Assembly (NCBI GenBank): GCA_021847105.1
Contig: JAJZUT010000001.1
Span: 310,001 to 374,000 of the forward strand
Origin: Pseudomonadota bacterium
GTDB taxonomy: Bacteria > Pseudomonadota > Gammaproteobacteria > Steroidobacterales > Steroidobacteraceae
Length of the DNA: 64,000 nucleotides
Direction of reading: 5' to 3'
Positions within the stretch are counted from its first letter, which is position 1. Every line of letters starts with the position of its first letter. The translations under genes and the position numbers were made by a program. Below, in pieces: positions 55,010 to 64,000 of this stretch. The notes beneath the pieces are model-generated. The model saw only the letters and a program-made list of their open reading frames with translations. It did not search any database and was not told the origin of the DNA.

Positions 55010-55039
55010 GCTCCCCGTCGGCCTGAGCCGGCGGGGAGC
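55010..55039. other. Strong hairpin between the TonB receptor and halogenase A
   Basis: Thirteen base pairs (one G-U) with a four-base loop CTGA; the arms begin GCTCCCCG and end CGGGGAGC. It lies 21 nt after the receptor stop and 80 nt before halogenase A. No U-tract follows, so it may protect the 3' end of the receptor mRNA or attenuate downstream expression rather than terminate. Confidence 0.6.
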
Positions 55040-55118
55040 GTGCGATGCGGGGAGGTTCGGCGGCCGCAGTGATCAGCAGCGGAGCGAGCATCGGAGCGGG
55101 ACTGTGCCCGCGGGGAAC

Positions 55119-56627
55119 ATGAACATCCTACCCGTGAAGCGCGTGGTGATCGTCGGTGGCGGTACGGCCGGCTGGATGACCGCTGCGGTACTGGCACGAG
55201 CCATGGGCGCGACGCTCGAGATTCGCGTCGTCGAATCCGATGCAATCGGCACCGTCGGCGTGGGCGAGGCCACTATTCCCCAAATCCGCAACGTCAACAC
55301 GTTTCTGGGTATCGCCGAGGACGCGATGCTTCAGGCCACAGGCGGAACCTTCAAGCTCGGCATCGAATTCAACGACTGGGTGCGTGCGGGTCACTCGTAC
55401 CTGCACGCGTTCGGCGAAGTCGGGCTGCCACTCGGCCCGCTGCCGTTTCAGCACTACTGGCTGCGCAGCCGTGCCGCGAGCAATGCGCCGGACTTGTGGG
55501 CGTACTCGCTGAACGCGCAGGCGGCCAGGAGCCGCCGCATGGAGCGGATCGAGCGGGTGGGAAACACTCCGGTCGCCGGTATCAACTACGCTTTCCACTT
55601 GGATGCCTCCCTCTACGGGCGCATGCTGCGTGCCTACGCGGAGCAACGCGGCGTCAAACGCACGGAAGGCAGAATCGTCGAGGTGAAGCTGCGTGGCGAG
55701 GACGGCTTCATCGAATCCGTCGCGCTTGAGAGCGGCGAGCGGATCGCAGGGGAGCTGTTCATCGATTGCTCGGGTTTCCGCGGCCTGCTCATCGAAGAGG
55801 CCCTGCATGCGGGATTCGAAGACTGGCGCTCCTGGTTGCCCTGCGATCGGGCGCTGACCGTTGCGAGCGCACCGGCTTCCGCCCCGCGGCCCTATACCCA
55901 GGTGAATGCACGACCGGCAGGGTGGCAGTGGCGGATTCCGCTGCAGCATCGCACCGGCAACGGCCATGTGTACTGCAGCGAGTACATGAGCGAGCAGGAG
56001 GCGGCAACCGCGCTGCTGAACAGCCTCGACGGTACCGCACTCGGTGAGCCGAGGTCGATCCACTTCGCCGCCGGCATACGACGCCAATTCTGGCTGCGCA
56101 ACTGCGTGGCCATCGGACTCTCGGCGGGCTTCCTCGAGCCGCTCGAATCGACAGCCATTCATCTCATCCAGTCCGGTGTGAGCCGCTTGATGGCGCTTTT
56201 CCCCGACCGGAGCTTCGATCCGCAGCTCATCGAGGAATACAACCGCAAGGTACGACAAGAATACGAGCAGGTCCGCGACTTACTGGTGCTGCACTACCGC
56301 GCAACCGAGCGGCGGGACACGCCGTTCTGGGAGCGCTGTGCGGCGTTGCCGGTCCCGGAGGGAATGCAGCGTAAAGTGGCGCTGTTCCGTGCGACGGGAC
56401 AGATCTTTCGCGAGGGGGAGGAACTGTTTACCGAACAGTCCTGGCTGCAGGTCATGGTGGGCCAGGGCATCCTCCCCCGCAGGCATCACCCAGCGGCCGA
56501 TGAGCTGCCGCCCGCACAGCTGGAGGATTTCCTCGGCACCATCCGCAAGGTGATCGGCACGGCTGTGGAGCGCATGCCGAGCCACGAGCGCTTCATTGCC
56601 GAACATTGCGCCAGCGGGCAGCGCTAG
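55119..56627 (+). CDS. FAD-dependent tryptophan-halogenase family protein A
   Basis: 502 aa from the ATG at 55119. FAD-binding GGGTAGW is at residues 13-19; the second motif VGEATIP follows. The catalytic Lys of flavin halogenases (Lys79 in PrnA and RebH) is present exactly as Lys79 in GTFKLG. The WxWxIP signature is visible as GWQWRIP and the family's active-site Glu as GFLEPLES. The family halogenates tryptophan or indoles using FADH2. Here it follows a sugar receptor gene, so the natural substrate is unknown. No dedicated flavin reductase is seen nearby. Confidence 0.85.
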   Translation: MNILPVKRVVIVGGGTAGWMTAAVLARAMGATLEIRVVESDAIGTVGVGEATIPQIRNVNTFLGIAEDAMLQATGGTFKLGIEFNDWVRAGHSYLHAFGEVGLPLGPLPFQHYWLRSRAASNAPDLWAYSLNAQAARSRRMERIERVGNTPVAGINYAFHLDASLYGRMLRAYAEQRGVKRTEGRIVEVKLRGEDGFIESVALESGERIAGELFIDCSGFRGLLIEEALHAGFEDWRSWLPCDRALTVASAPASAPRPYTQVNARPAGWQWRIPLQHRTGNGHVYCSEYMSEQEAATALLNSLDGTALGEPRSIHFAAGIRRQFWLRNCVAIGLSAGFLEPLESTAIHLIQSGVSRLMALFPDRSFDPQLIEEYNRKVRQEYEQVRDLLVLHYRATERRDTPFWERCAALPVPEGMQRKVALFRATGQIFREGEELFTEQSWLQVMVGQGILPRRHHPAADELPPAQLEDFLGTIRKVIGTAVERMPSHERFIAEHCASGQR

Positions 56628-56658
56628 GCAATCGCGCCGCATCGATCGGCGTCGTCAG

Positions 56659-58182
56659 TCACCTCGCCAGCAATGCGTTCGCGCGACAGTGTCGTTCGAT
56701 AAATTCACGATGGGTCGGTAGTGTACGTGCTGCCCGTTCCAACACATCACGGATCCCGGCAAGGTAGCTTGGCGCGTCGATGTCCGTATGCAGGTCGACC
56801 AGCGGATGGTAGCGCTGCGGCCAGATCTCCTGGCCGACCAGTACCGCCAGCCAATTCGGATTCTGGAACAGCTCGAGCGGCTCAGCCACGATGCGACCCG
56901 AGTGATGGAAATGATCGATCTTGTACTGCAGCGAGTCCGGAATCGCCATCGCGCGCGTGTGGCGCCACAGGGGTTCCTCGCGCTGCTGCGCGTGATAGTG
57001 CAGGATGAGAAAGTCGCGGATCCGCTCGTACTCCGTATACGTCAGCCGGTTGTATTCCCGCATCAGTAGCGGGTCGAAATCGCGGTCCGGAAACAGTGCC
57101 AGCAGACGCATGATCGCCGCTTGCACCAGATGAATAGCAGTCGACTCGAGCGGTTCGAGGAAGCCCGCCGAGAGTCCTATGGCCACGCAGTTGCGCGACC
57201 AGGAATCGCGCCGCGCGCCACTCGTGAATTTGATCAGGCGCGGTTCACCGAGCGGATTACCTTCCAGATTGGCCAGCAGGAGGGCCGCGGCTTCCTCGTC
57301 GCGCATGTGATGGCTGCAATACACGTGCCCGTTGCCGATACGGTGCTGCAGGGGGATTCGCCACTGCCACCCCGCCGGGCGGGCGCTCGATCGCGTGTAG
57401 GGCGGGAACTCCGCGCCGAGTGCGCAGCCGACCGCGACCGCCCGATCGCAGGGCAGCCAGCGCTGCCAGTCATCGAGCCGGCTCTCAAGAGTCCCCTCGA
57501 TCAGCAGACCGCGAAAGCCTGAGCAGTCGACGAACAGGTCACCGCCGATCTCCCGCCCGTCCTGGAGCTTGAGCGACTCGATGAAACCATCTGTGCCCCG
57601 CAGCCGCACGTCCACCACCTTGCCCTCAGTACGCACCACGCCGCGCTGCTCGGCGTAACTCCGCAGATGGCGCGCATACAACCCTGCATCGAAGTGATAG
57701 GCGTAATCGAAGGTTGACAAAGCCATCCGCGGGTCCCGGAGCGGACGATCGAACTTTCCGGCGCGCGCCGCGACCCACGCCATGGCGTAATCTTCCACCG
57801 GCACATCGTGGCCCCGGCTGCGCTCGCGCAGCCAGTAATGATGCAGCGGTACCTCATCGAAGTCAGGTGGAAACCGATCGAACGGATGAAAGTAGCGATG
57901 TCCCGGTCGCGTCCAGCCGACGAACTCGATGCCGAGCTTGAACGAGCCGCCAGTGGCCGCCAGGAACGCGTTCTCGTCGAGACCGAGCTGCTGGTTGAAC
58001 AGCTTGATCGGCGGAATGGTCGCTTCGCCGACGCCGATCGTCCCGATAGCGTCCGATTCAATCAGCTCGATCGGGCAGTTGCCGCGGGTCGCGTTGGCGA
58101 GCGCCGCGGCCGTCATCCAGCCTGCCGAGCCCCCACCCAGGATCACGATGCGGCGAATACTTCGATTTCCCGTGTCGTTCAT
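56659..58182 (-). CDS. FAD-dependent tryptophan-halogenase family protein B
   Basis: 507 aa on the minus strand, convergent with copy A (31 nt between stops). GGGSAGW at residues 17-23, VGEATIP near 51-57, catalytic Lys82 in SFKLG, WxWxIP as GWQWRIP, and GFLEPLESTAIH. It resembles copy A along its whole length, especially around GWQWRIPLQHR and GNGHVYCS, so the pair are paralogues that diverged. Its promoter lies in the same divergent region as the GH31 gene, containing operator 3. Confidence 0.85.
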   Translation of the reverse strand: MNDTGNRSIRRIVILGGGSAGWMTAAALANATRGNCPIELIESDAIGTIGVGEATIPPIKLFNQQLGLDENAFLAATGGSFKLGIEFVGWTRPGHRYFHPFDRFPPDFDEVPLHHYWLRERSRGHDVPVEDYAMAWVAARAGKFDRPLRDPRMALSTFDYAYHFDAGLYARHLRSYAEQRGVVRTEGKVVDVRLRGTDGFIESLKLQDGREIGGDLFVDCSGFRGLLIEGTLESRLDDWQRWLPCDRAVAVGCALGAEFPPYTRSSARPAGWQWRIPLQHRIGNGHVYCSHHMRDEEAAALLLANLEGNPLGEPRLIKFTSGARRDSWSRNCVAIGLSAGFLEPLESTAIHLVQAAIMRLLALFPDRDFDPLLMREYNRLTYTEYERIRDFLILHYHAQQREEPLWRHTRAMAIPDSLQYKIDHFHHSGRIVAEPLELFQNPNWLAVLVGQEIWPQRYHPLVDLHTDIDAPSYLAGIRDVLERAARTLPTHREFIERHCRANALLAR

Positions 58183-58319
58183 GGCATTGTCGTATTAGCG
58201 GTAGCACGCATCTTGCCATAACATGCTGATCTGCGCGCCGCGACACCCGCATTGCGGTGCTCACGGACAATTGCTTCGCAACACGGGCGGGGGCACGCGG
58301 CCGGCCGACTCGGCCGAAC

Positions 58320-58333
58320 ATGAATACGTATGT
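58320..58333 (+). promoter_or_regulatory. Putative LacI-family operator 3 (halogenase B / GH31)
   Basis: ATGAATACGTATGT followed by GAGC, identical over 18 bp to operator 1. It lies 138 nt upstream of halogenase B and 150 nt upstream of GH31, in the divergent region 58183-58482 (300 nt, no other feature seen). Confidence 0.7.
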
Positions 58334-58482
58334 GAGCGGTTGCCAAATCCGGCGCGCCGGTCGCATTCTGCCGGCGTAATCCGTGGCGCCCAGTGCGCGG
58401 TGCCGCCATTTCCTACACATTGACGAAGAACGCCGCCAACGCTCCAACGTCAGCACGGCGCGTCGAGGGGAGCGCAACGATA

Positions 58483-60855
58483 ATGCCATTCGGACTTCGC
58501 CGGGTCGCCATAGCAGCGGCCGGTCTGCTCACCCTTGGAGCCACCCATGCCGCACTCCCGGCCGATGCTGCGCTGCGGGTACAGCCGAAAGGGGTCGAGA
58601 TCGCGCTGGCTCACGGTTCGCTGCAGCTGATCCTGGTGCGGGGCAACGTGCTGCGGGTGCACTTCCTGCCGGGCGGTCAAGCCTCGCCGCCCGCGTTGGT
58701 GATGTCCCCCCGTGCGCCGCGGGAGGCCGCAGGTCCGGTGACTGTGCACCGCAGCGGTGATCACATCGTTCTCGAGAGTGGCACGCTGCGCGCGGTCTTC
58801 GACCGCGGCTCGCAGACGCTGCGCGTCTTTCGCCGTCATCGCCAAGAGGCGGTCTTCGTTCAAAGGCATCTCGGCGCGCTCGCACGGCACCGGCTCGCAT
58901 TGCGCTTCAAACCAAAAAACGCGGCGCTTTACGGCGTGCACGGGTTCAATGCCTTCCAACCGGCACGCTCCGGTCTGCTGCGCAGCGGTCGGCAGCTGGC
59001 GACGGCCGGATCCCAGGGCGATGCCGGTGCGCCGCTGGTGTGGAGCACGGCGGGTTTTGCCGTCCTTATTGACAGCCAGAAGACCCTCTTCGATCTCAAG
59101 CCCGGCCGCATCGAGGTGCTTCGCCAGACGCGACCGGATCCGGACTACTACCTGATCCTGGGTGCGCCGGCACGGATCTTCTCCGCACTCGCCGCGCTCA
59201 CCGGGCATGCGCCGCTCTTCCCTAAGTGGTCGTTCGGTTTCATCAATAGCCAGTGGGGAATCGACGAATCGGAACTGCTGCACATCGTCAGCCGCTACCG
59301 CGCGCTGCACATTCCGATCGACGCCTATTCGCTCGACTTCGACTGGAAGGCGTGGGGCGAGAACAATTACGGCGAATTTCGCTGGAACACCCGGAAGTTC
59401 CCGGATGCTCCGAGCGGCAAGCTCGACCACGAACTGACCGCGCTCGGCATTCATCTGATCGGCATCATGAAGCCGCGCATCCACCTCAATACAGTGGAGG
59501 GTCAGTACGCCACCGTACACCATCTGTGGATGCCGGGAGAAAAGCCGAGCATCGATTATTTTTCGCACCAACCGGTCAAGACGCTGGATTTTGACAAAGC
59601 GGCCACCCGCAAGTGGTTCTTCAATCCGACACTGCGCCAGAGCTTTGCAACCGGCATTGTCGGCTGGTGGAACGACGAGGCCGACGAGACCGGAGATGAC
59701 ACCCAATTTTTCAACATGGAGCGGGCTCTTTACGATGGGCAGCGCAAGTACTTCGCGCAGCGCGTCTGGTCGCTGAACCGCAACTTCTGGCTGGGCGCGC
59801 AGCGCTACGCCTATGGACTGTGGTCAGGCGACATCCAGAGCGGCTTTGCGAGCATGGCCGCGCAACGCCAGCGCATGCTGAGCGCCATTGACGTCGGGGA
59901 AATGTGGTGGGGCATGGACGGGGGGGGCTTTCATCTGCACCCGTCAGCCGAGAACTACGCCCGCTGGCTCGAGTTTGATGCCTTCGCACCCATCTGCCGT
60001 GTACACGGTAGCTTCCTGCAGCGACGCCAGCCGTGGATCTATGGTCAGACTGCAGCGCATGCGGCCACTGCAGCGCTCGATCTGCGCTATCGGCTGATGC
60101 CCTACATCTATTCCTACGCGTGGCAGGAGCACCTCACGGGTGTCGGCCTCGACCGCCCGCTGAGCTTCTCGTGGCCGCGTGATCCGCACGTGCGCAACGA
60201 CTACCAGGCGTGGCTCTTCGGACGATGGCTGCTGGTCTCCCCCGTGGTCCACCGTCACCAGCGTGTGAAGCATCTCTATCTGCCGCCGGGCACGTGGACC
60301 AATTTCTTCACCGGGCGGGTCTACCGAGGCGGCCGGACCATCGCCCTGACGCTCGACGACAAGACATGGTCGGACATACCGCTGTTCATCCGCCAGGGCG
60401 CGATCATCCCGACCCAGCCGCTGATGTACTACGTCGGTGAGCACCCAGTGACCACCGTCACCGTGCACATCTACCCTGCCGCGCATCCGACTCATTTCGA
60501 CTATTACGACGACGACGGGGAAACGTACGCCTACGAGCGCGGACAGTATTACCTGCAGCGCATCGGTGCGCAGGCCACCGGCAGGGTGGTGACTGTCAGT
60601 ACAACCGCCCCAACCGGGACTTACAGGCCCGCGTTGCGCCAATTCCTGTTTGTCCTGCCGAAGGTGGCTGCCCGCAGTGTCCGTGTCGACGGTCGTACGC
60701 TCCGACCCGCAGCCAAATGGAGCACGCGCACCGGTTGCGCCGGCGAATGCTGGGCGCGGGGCAGCGTCCACGGCAGTCCCGTGACATACGTTGAACTGCC
60801 CGCCGGCAAAGCACATCGGGTCCGCATCGAGGAGGTGCGCCCGAGCGGGGGTTGA
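58483..60855 (+). CDS. Secreted GH31 alpha-glucosidase
   Basis: 790 aa from the ATG at 58483 with GAGGGGAG about ten nt upstream; a frame extends to 58393 but has no signal-like start. The signal peptide MPFGLRRVAIAAAGLLTLGA ends near ALPADA. GH31 features: N-terminal galactose-mutarotase-like domain, FPKWSFGFINSQWGIDE, nucleophile Asp in VGWWNDEADET, acid/base Asp in LWSGDIQSGF, and DAFAPICRVHG. A DUF5110-like domain near the C-terminus holds DYYDDDGETYAYERGQYYL. Periplasmic hydrolysis of alpha-glucosides imported by the receptor is inferred. Confidence 0.92.
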   Translation: MPFGLRRVAIAAAGLLTLGATHAALPADAALRVQPKGVEIALAHGSLQLILVRGNVLRVHFLPGGQASPPALVMSPRAPREAAGPVTVHRSGDHIVLESGTLRAVFDRGSQTLRVFRRHRQEAVFVQRHLGALARHRLALRFKPKNAALYGVHGFNAFQPARSGLLRSGRQLATAGSQGDAGAPLVWSTAGFAVLIDSQKTLFDLKPGRIEVLRQTRPDPDYYLILGAPARIFSALAALTGHAPLFPKWSFGFINSQWGIDESELLHIVSRYRALHIPIDAYSLDFDWKAWGENNYGEFRWNTRKFPDAPSGKLDHELTALGIHLIGIMKPRIHLNTVEGQYATVHHLWMPGEKPSIDYFSHQPVKTLDFDKAATRKWFFNPTLRQSFATGIVGWWNDEADETGDDTQFFNMERALYDGQRKYFAQRVWSLNRNFWLGAQRYAYGLWSGDIQSGFASMAAQRQRMLSAIDVGEMWWGMDGGGFHLHPSAENYARWLEFDAFAPICRVHGSFLQRRQPWIYGQTAAHAATAALDLRYRLMPYIYSYAWQEHLTGVGLDRPLSFSWPRDPHVRNDYQAWLFGRWLLVSPVVHRHQRVKHLYLPPGTWTNFFTGRVYRGGRTIALTLDDKTWSDIPLFIRQGAIIPTQPLMYYVGEHPVTTVTVHIYPAAHPTHFDYYDDDGETYAYERGQYYLQRIGAQATGRVVTVSTTAPTGTYRPALRQFLFVLPKVAARSVRVDGRTLRPAAKWSTRTGCAGECWARGSVHGSPVTYVELPAGKAHRVRIEEVRPSGG

Positions 60856-60990
60856 GCGACTCGAGTCAGGCGCGACGATCGTACGCGGCCGGCCTGGACG
60901 GTTCAGGCCGAGCGTGTACGCGACGTTGAATTCCCGGTCCAAGGAACTGAGTCGCCGAAATGCGGCCTGCCCCCGGGCACGAGGACCGGA

Positions 60991-63066
60991 TTGGAACGGA
61001 TGAACGGCCAAGCAATTGGGGTGCCATCGATGCATCGTCTGCTCCGCGCGCGTTCCTGGCGGCGTCCGCTCATACCGCTCGCCGCCGCGCTGCTCGGCAT
61101 CAGCACCCCGGCGATGGCATCTGGGCCGAACGGCAACATCCATGGGCGGGAACTGTTCTCCGATCAGGGAACGCTGTTCGACAGCAACGCGCAACCGAGT
61201 CCAAGCGATCCGGTCACGCTCACCTTGAGAACCGCGCACCATGATGTGAGTCGCGCCAACCTCGAATATTACGACACGGCAGACGGGGCTTTTCACTATG
61301 TACAGATGCACCTCTCCTCGAGGGACCCCGCCGGGAAATTCGACTACTGGCAGGGAACGATCCGCGCGAGCGCCTCGGCAAAGCATTACCGCTTCGAGGT
61401 CAGCAACGGCTCCCAGACGCTCTGGTACAACGCCGATGGCGTGAGCGCGTCGGAGCCTGCCGCGGGAGATTTTTTCATCATTCCGGGATTCGATACGCCG
61501 GATTGGATGAAGGACGGCGTGATGTACGAGATCTTCGTCGACCGGTTCTTCGACGGAAACCGGAACAACGATGTCAAGACTGGGCAATATACCTACGCGG
61601 GCTGCGCCACCGAGCAGCACGCCTGGAGGAGCGGCGTCCCTGCGGCCAAGCCGGGATGCAATGCGGAGGTGTTCTTCGGTGGTGACCTGTCCGGCATTGA
61701 CCAGAAGCTCGGCTACCTCAAGCAGACGCTTGGGGTGAACATTCTGTATCTGACTCCCATCTTCGCGGCACCCTCGAACCACAAGTACGACACCAGGGAT
61801 TACTACACCGTCGATCCGGCGTTCGGCACCGCGATAGACCTGCGGAAGCTGATCGCGGACGTGCACAGCAGCGCGAACGGACCGGAGGGCTACATCATCC
61901 TTGACGGCGTCTTCAATCACACCGGCGACAGCGACTGCTGGTTCGGTCGGCAGACCTACGGGACATTCATCTGTTCGATGACCGGCGCATACTTGTCGCG
62001 GTCGAGCCGGTATTATTCCTGGTACACGTTCCAGAGCTGGCCCAATCAGTACTCGAGCTTCGCGAATGCGGTGCCCACGATGCCCAAGCTCAACTTTGGC
62101 GCTACCGGTTCGGCGGTGCGCGAGCAGATCTATGCGGCGCCGAACTCGGTGGTGCAGACCTATCTGAGGGCCCCCTACGCCATCGATGGCTGGCGGCTCG
62201 ATTCGGCACAGATGCTCGATGCCGATGGTCGTGGCGGCAGTGATGCGACCAATCATCAGATCATGCGGCAACTGCGCAGCTCCGTGTTGTCCGCCAACCC
62301 GAACGCGGAGATCCTCGGGGAGTTCTGGGGCGACCCGGCACCATGGCTGGACAACGGCAGGCAATGGGACGGTGCCATGAATTACAACGGATTCACCAAT
62401 CCGCTCTCGGAGTGGTTGTGCGGGGTCAACGAGCACGGCAAGCCCGGCTCGCTCGATGTGGCTCGGTTCGATGCGGCACTGCGGGCCGCCCGCGCAGACG
62501 TTCCGATGAATGCGCTCGAGACGATGAGCAATGAGCTTGGCACCCACGATACGCCGCGTTTCACGACCCGTTGCGGCGGCGATCTGGCGATGACCGAACT
62601 TGCGATGATTTTCCAGTTCACCTACATCGGCACGCCGACGATCTACTACGGAGACGAGTACGGCATGCGGGGCGCAGGCGATCCGTACGACCGGCGCACG
62701 TTCGACTGGTCGAAGGCCACGCTGTCCGATCCGCCGGTTGCGCTGGTACACAAGCTGATCGTTATCCGCAGGACGTATTCGGCGCTGCGCACCGGATCGT
62801 TCCTGACCCTCATCACGGACGATGCCGACGATGTCTACGCGTACGGCCGCTTCGATGCGAGCACCCGCATCGCGGTGGTGCTGAACGGCGGTGCTGGCAC
62901 GCAAAGCGTCACCGTGCCGGTGTGGCAGCTCAGCATGACCCACGGGTCGACGGTGACCGATCTGCTTTCAGGCACCGCGTACACGGTGAGCAATGGTAAT
63001 GTGACGGTGAGGGTCCCGGGCCGGTCCGGAGTGATACTCGAGCAATGGGCCACGAGGCAGGAATGA
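60991..63066 (+). CDS. Secreted GH13 alpha-amylase / cyclomaltodextrinase-type enzyme
   Basis: 691 aa from a TTG with GAGG six nt upstream; ATGs at 61000 and 61030 are alternatives, the latter giving a cleaner signal peptide (MHRLLRARSWRRPLIPLAAALLG, cut near AMA-SG). An N-terminal beta domain precedes the barrel. Catalytic residues: Asp in GWRLDSAQML, Glu in EILGEFWGDP, Asp in LGTHDTPRF; region I reads DGVFNHTGD. VMYEIFVDRFFDGN suggests a neopullulanase/maltodextrinase-type specificity. Periplasmic. It overlaps the next gene by 4 nt (ATGA). Confidence 0.92.
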   Translation: MERMNGQAIGVPSMHRLLRARSWRRPLIPLAAALLGISTPAMASGPNGNIHGRELFSDQGTLFDSNAQPSPSDPVTLTLRTAHHDVSRANLEYYDTADGAFHYVQMHLSSRDPAGKFDYWQGTIRASASAKHYRFEVSNGSQTLWYNADGVSASEPAAGDFFIIPGFDTPDWMKDGVMYEIFVDRFFDGNRNNDVKTGQYTYAGCATEQHAWRSGVPAAKPGCNAEVFFGGDLSGIDQKLGYLKQTLGVNILYLTPIFAAPSNHKYDTRDYYTVDPAFGTAIDLRKLIADVHSSANGPEGYIILDGVFNHTGDSDCWFGRQTYGTFICSMTGAYLSRSSRYYSWYTFQSWPNQYSSFANAVPTMPKLNFGATGSAVREQIYAAPNSVVQTYLRAPYAIDGWRLDSAQMLDADGRGGSDATNHQIMRQLRSSVLSANPNAEILGEFWGDPAPWLDNGRQWDGAMNYNGFTNPLSEWLCGVNEHGKPGSLDVARFDAALRAARADVPMNALETMSNELGTHDTPRFTTRCGGDLAMTELAMIFQFTYIGTPTIYYGDEYGMRGAGDPYDRRTFDWSKATLSDPPVALVHKLIVIRRTYSALRTGSFLTLITDDADDVYAYGRFDASTRIAVVLNGGAGTQSVTVPVWQLSMTHGSTVTDLLSGTAYTVSNGNVTVRVPGRSGVILEQWATRQE

Positions 63067-64000
63067 CTCAGTCGGGGACGCGCTGTACAGGGGTGCGCGT
63101 GAGCGCGCTGATCGGATGCGCGGTCGCACTGGCGGCGGCGGTGCCGGCGCTCGCCGGGAACTGGCACACGACGCTGCACTGGCGCGGCCGCGAGGCCTGG
63201 GCTACCCGGTATCCCGGGGGCGGCTATCGGGTGCACGCCCCGGCTCGTACGCGCATGATCGGGCCGCAGCGCGATCGCGCCCGAACAGCCAGTGTGCTCT
63301 TTGACGCACTGTTCGCTCTGGCGCAGTCGGATCTGCGCAAGGACTCCGTGAGCGCCATACACGATCCGGCCTTCGAGCACGGCAGGCCGATTCCCTGCCG
63401 CTGCTTCATTGCCGGCAAGGACTGGCCGTTCGCCTGGACGCGCGATCTGTCGTATTCCACCGATCTTGCGCTATGGCGGTTCGACCCGGCGCGCGCTCGG
63501 ACCTCGCTGCTGTTCAAGCTCTCCCCGGCGCGTACGAGCAGGGTGCGGCCGGGACTGTATGTGATGGAGGACACCGGCTCGGGTGGCAGCTGGCCGGTGA
63601 GCACCGATCGGATGGTGTGGTTTCTCGGCGCGCGGCATCTGCTCGGCAACCGCCGCTTTGCGGCCAAGGTCTATCAGGCGCTGCAGGAGAATCTCGCGCA
63701 GGATCGCCGCTACACCTTCGATCCGCACGTCGGACTGTACCGCGGTGAGACGTCGTTTCTCGACTGGCGCCAACAGACGTATCCTGAATGGACAGCGCGC
63801 AACGTGGTGTTCATCGCACAGTCGTTCTCGTTGTCGACCAATGTGCTGCATTACGAGGCGCTGCGGCTGGCGGCGACGCTGGCACACCAGCGGGGGCATT
63901 TCACGCGCGCCCGCGGTTACATGGCCGAGGCGGCAGCGCTGCGCCAGGCGATCAATCGCCGGTTTTGGCAGCCCCGGCAGGGCCTGTACATGAGCTACAT
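63063..64000 (+). CDS. Six-hairpin glycosidase-like protein (partial, runs off the window)
   Basis: At least 312 residues; continues past the window. ATG overlaps the GH13 stop (ATGA). Signal peptide of about 34 residues ends ALAGN. The segment DSVSAIHDPAFEHGRPIPC, then WPFAWTRDLSYSTDLAL and DTGSGGSWPVSTDRMVWFLGA and DPHVGLYRGETSFLDWR, match six-hairpin glycosidases related to amylo-alpha-1,6-glucosidases (recognition from memory). A debranching or exo-acting role on alpha-glucans would complete the set of this locus. No other part visible. Confidence 0.75.
   Translation, partial: MTQSGTRCTGVRVSALIGCAVALAAAVPALAGNWHTTLHWRGREAWATRYPGGGYRVHAPARTRMIGPQRDRARTASVLFDALFALAQSDLRKDSVSAIHDPAFEHGRPIPCRCFIAGKDWPFAWTRDLSYSTDLALWRFDPARARTSLLFKLSPARTSRVRPGLYVMEDTGSGGSWPVSTDRMVWFLGARHLLGNRRFAAKVYQALQENLAQDRRYTFDPHVGLYRGETSFLDWRQQTYPEWTARNVVFIAQSFSLSTNVLHYEALRLAATLAHQRGHFTRARGYMAEAAALRQAINRRFWQPRQGLYMSY

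Noticed and set aside
59944..62943. 999-codon open frame opposite the GH31 and GH13 genes
   Set aside because: Antisense shadow spanning two genes and their spacer; no recognisable protein features.

Overview
The window looks like a GC-rich gammaproteobacterial chromosome. The order pilMNOPQ-aroK-aroB, the block yicC / rph / rdgB / gmk / rpoZ / spoT / ridA / recG / ubiA and a bioBFHCD operon are all gammaproteobacterial arrangements. TonB-linked carbohydrate genes with tryptophan-halogenase-like neighbours suggest a Xanthomonadales / Nevskiales / Steroidobacter-type lineage; this is inference from gene content, not a database match. GTG and TTG starts are frequent.

Layout. 1-2.5 kb: the N-terminal half of a secreted repeat protein and two tandem DUF6502-type paralogues, in visibly more AT-rich DNA. 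2.5-10.6 kb (minus strand): pilMNOPQ, aroK, aroB and a dNTP triphosphohydrolase. 10.9-18.1 kb: PBP1A, a small conserved protein, citrate synthase (minus), HemW, ribosomal protein L31 behind a clear promoter and a DnaA-box pair, and a hypothetical protein. 18.1-21.6 kb: DUF1614 membrane protein, GGDEF protein, alpha/beta hydrolase. 21.7-25.6 kb: a small decayed genomic island in the 3' end of yicC, flanked by 28-bp near-identical direct repeats; it holds an AAA/DUF4143 ATPase, an hsdM fragment and a chimeric Mrr_N / DUF262 / HEPN-like reading frame broken by an amber codon, with no integrase left. 25.6-35.3 kb: yicC, PP2C phosphatase, rph, a fused rdgB-gmk gene, rpoZ, spoT, ridA, recG, ubiA. 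35.4-36.2 kb: TM2 protein and dgkA. 36.3-40.9 kb: complete bioBFHCD operon. 41.1-48.4 kb: aa3-type cytochrome c oxidase cluster with heme A synthesis genes but no ctaG/cox11.

48.4-64 kb: an alpha-glucan (maltose / maltodextrin / starch-type) utilisation locus. It has a LacI-family regulator, a GH13 alpha-glucosidase, a large TonB-dependent receptor, two FAD-dependent tryptophan-halogenase-family proteins, a secreted GH31, a secreted GH13 and the start of a six-hairpin glycosidase. Three copies of the same 14-bp site (ATGAATACGTATGT) lie in its two divergent promoter regions and are very likely the operators of the local LacI protein. This ties the two halogenase-like genes to sugar uptake.

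Most worth following up: the yicC-flanked restriction-gene island with its chimeric ORF, the RdgB-Gmk fusion, and the halogenases placed within the glucan regulon.
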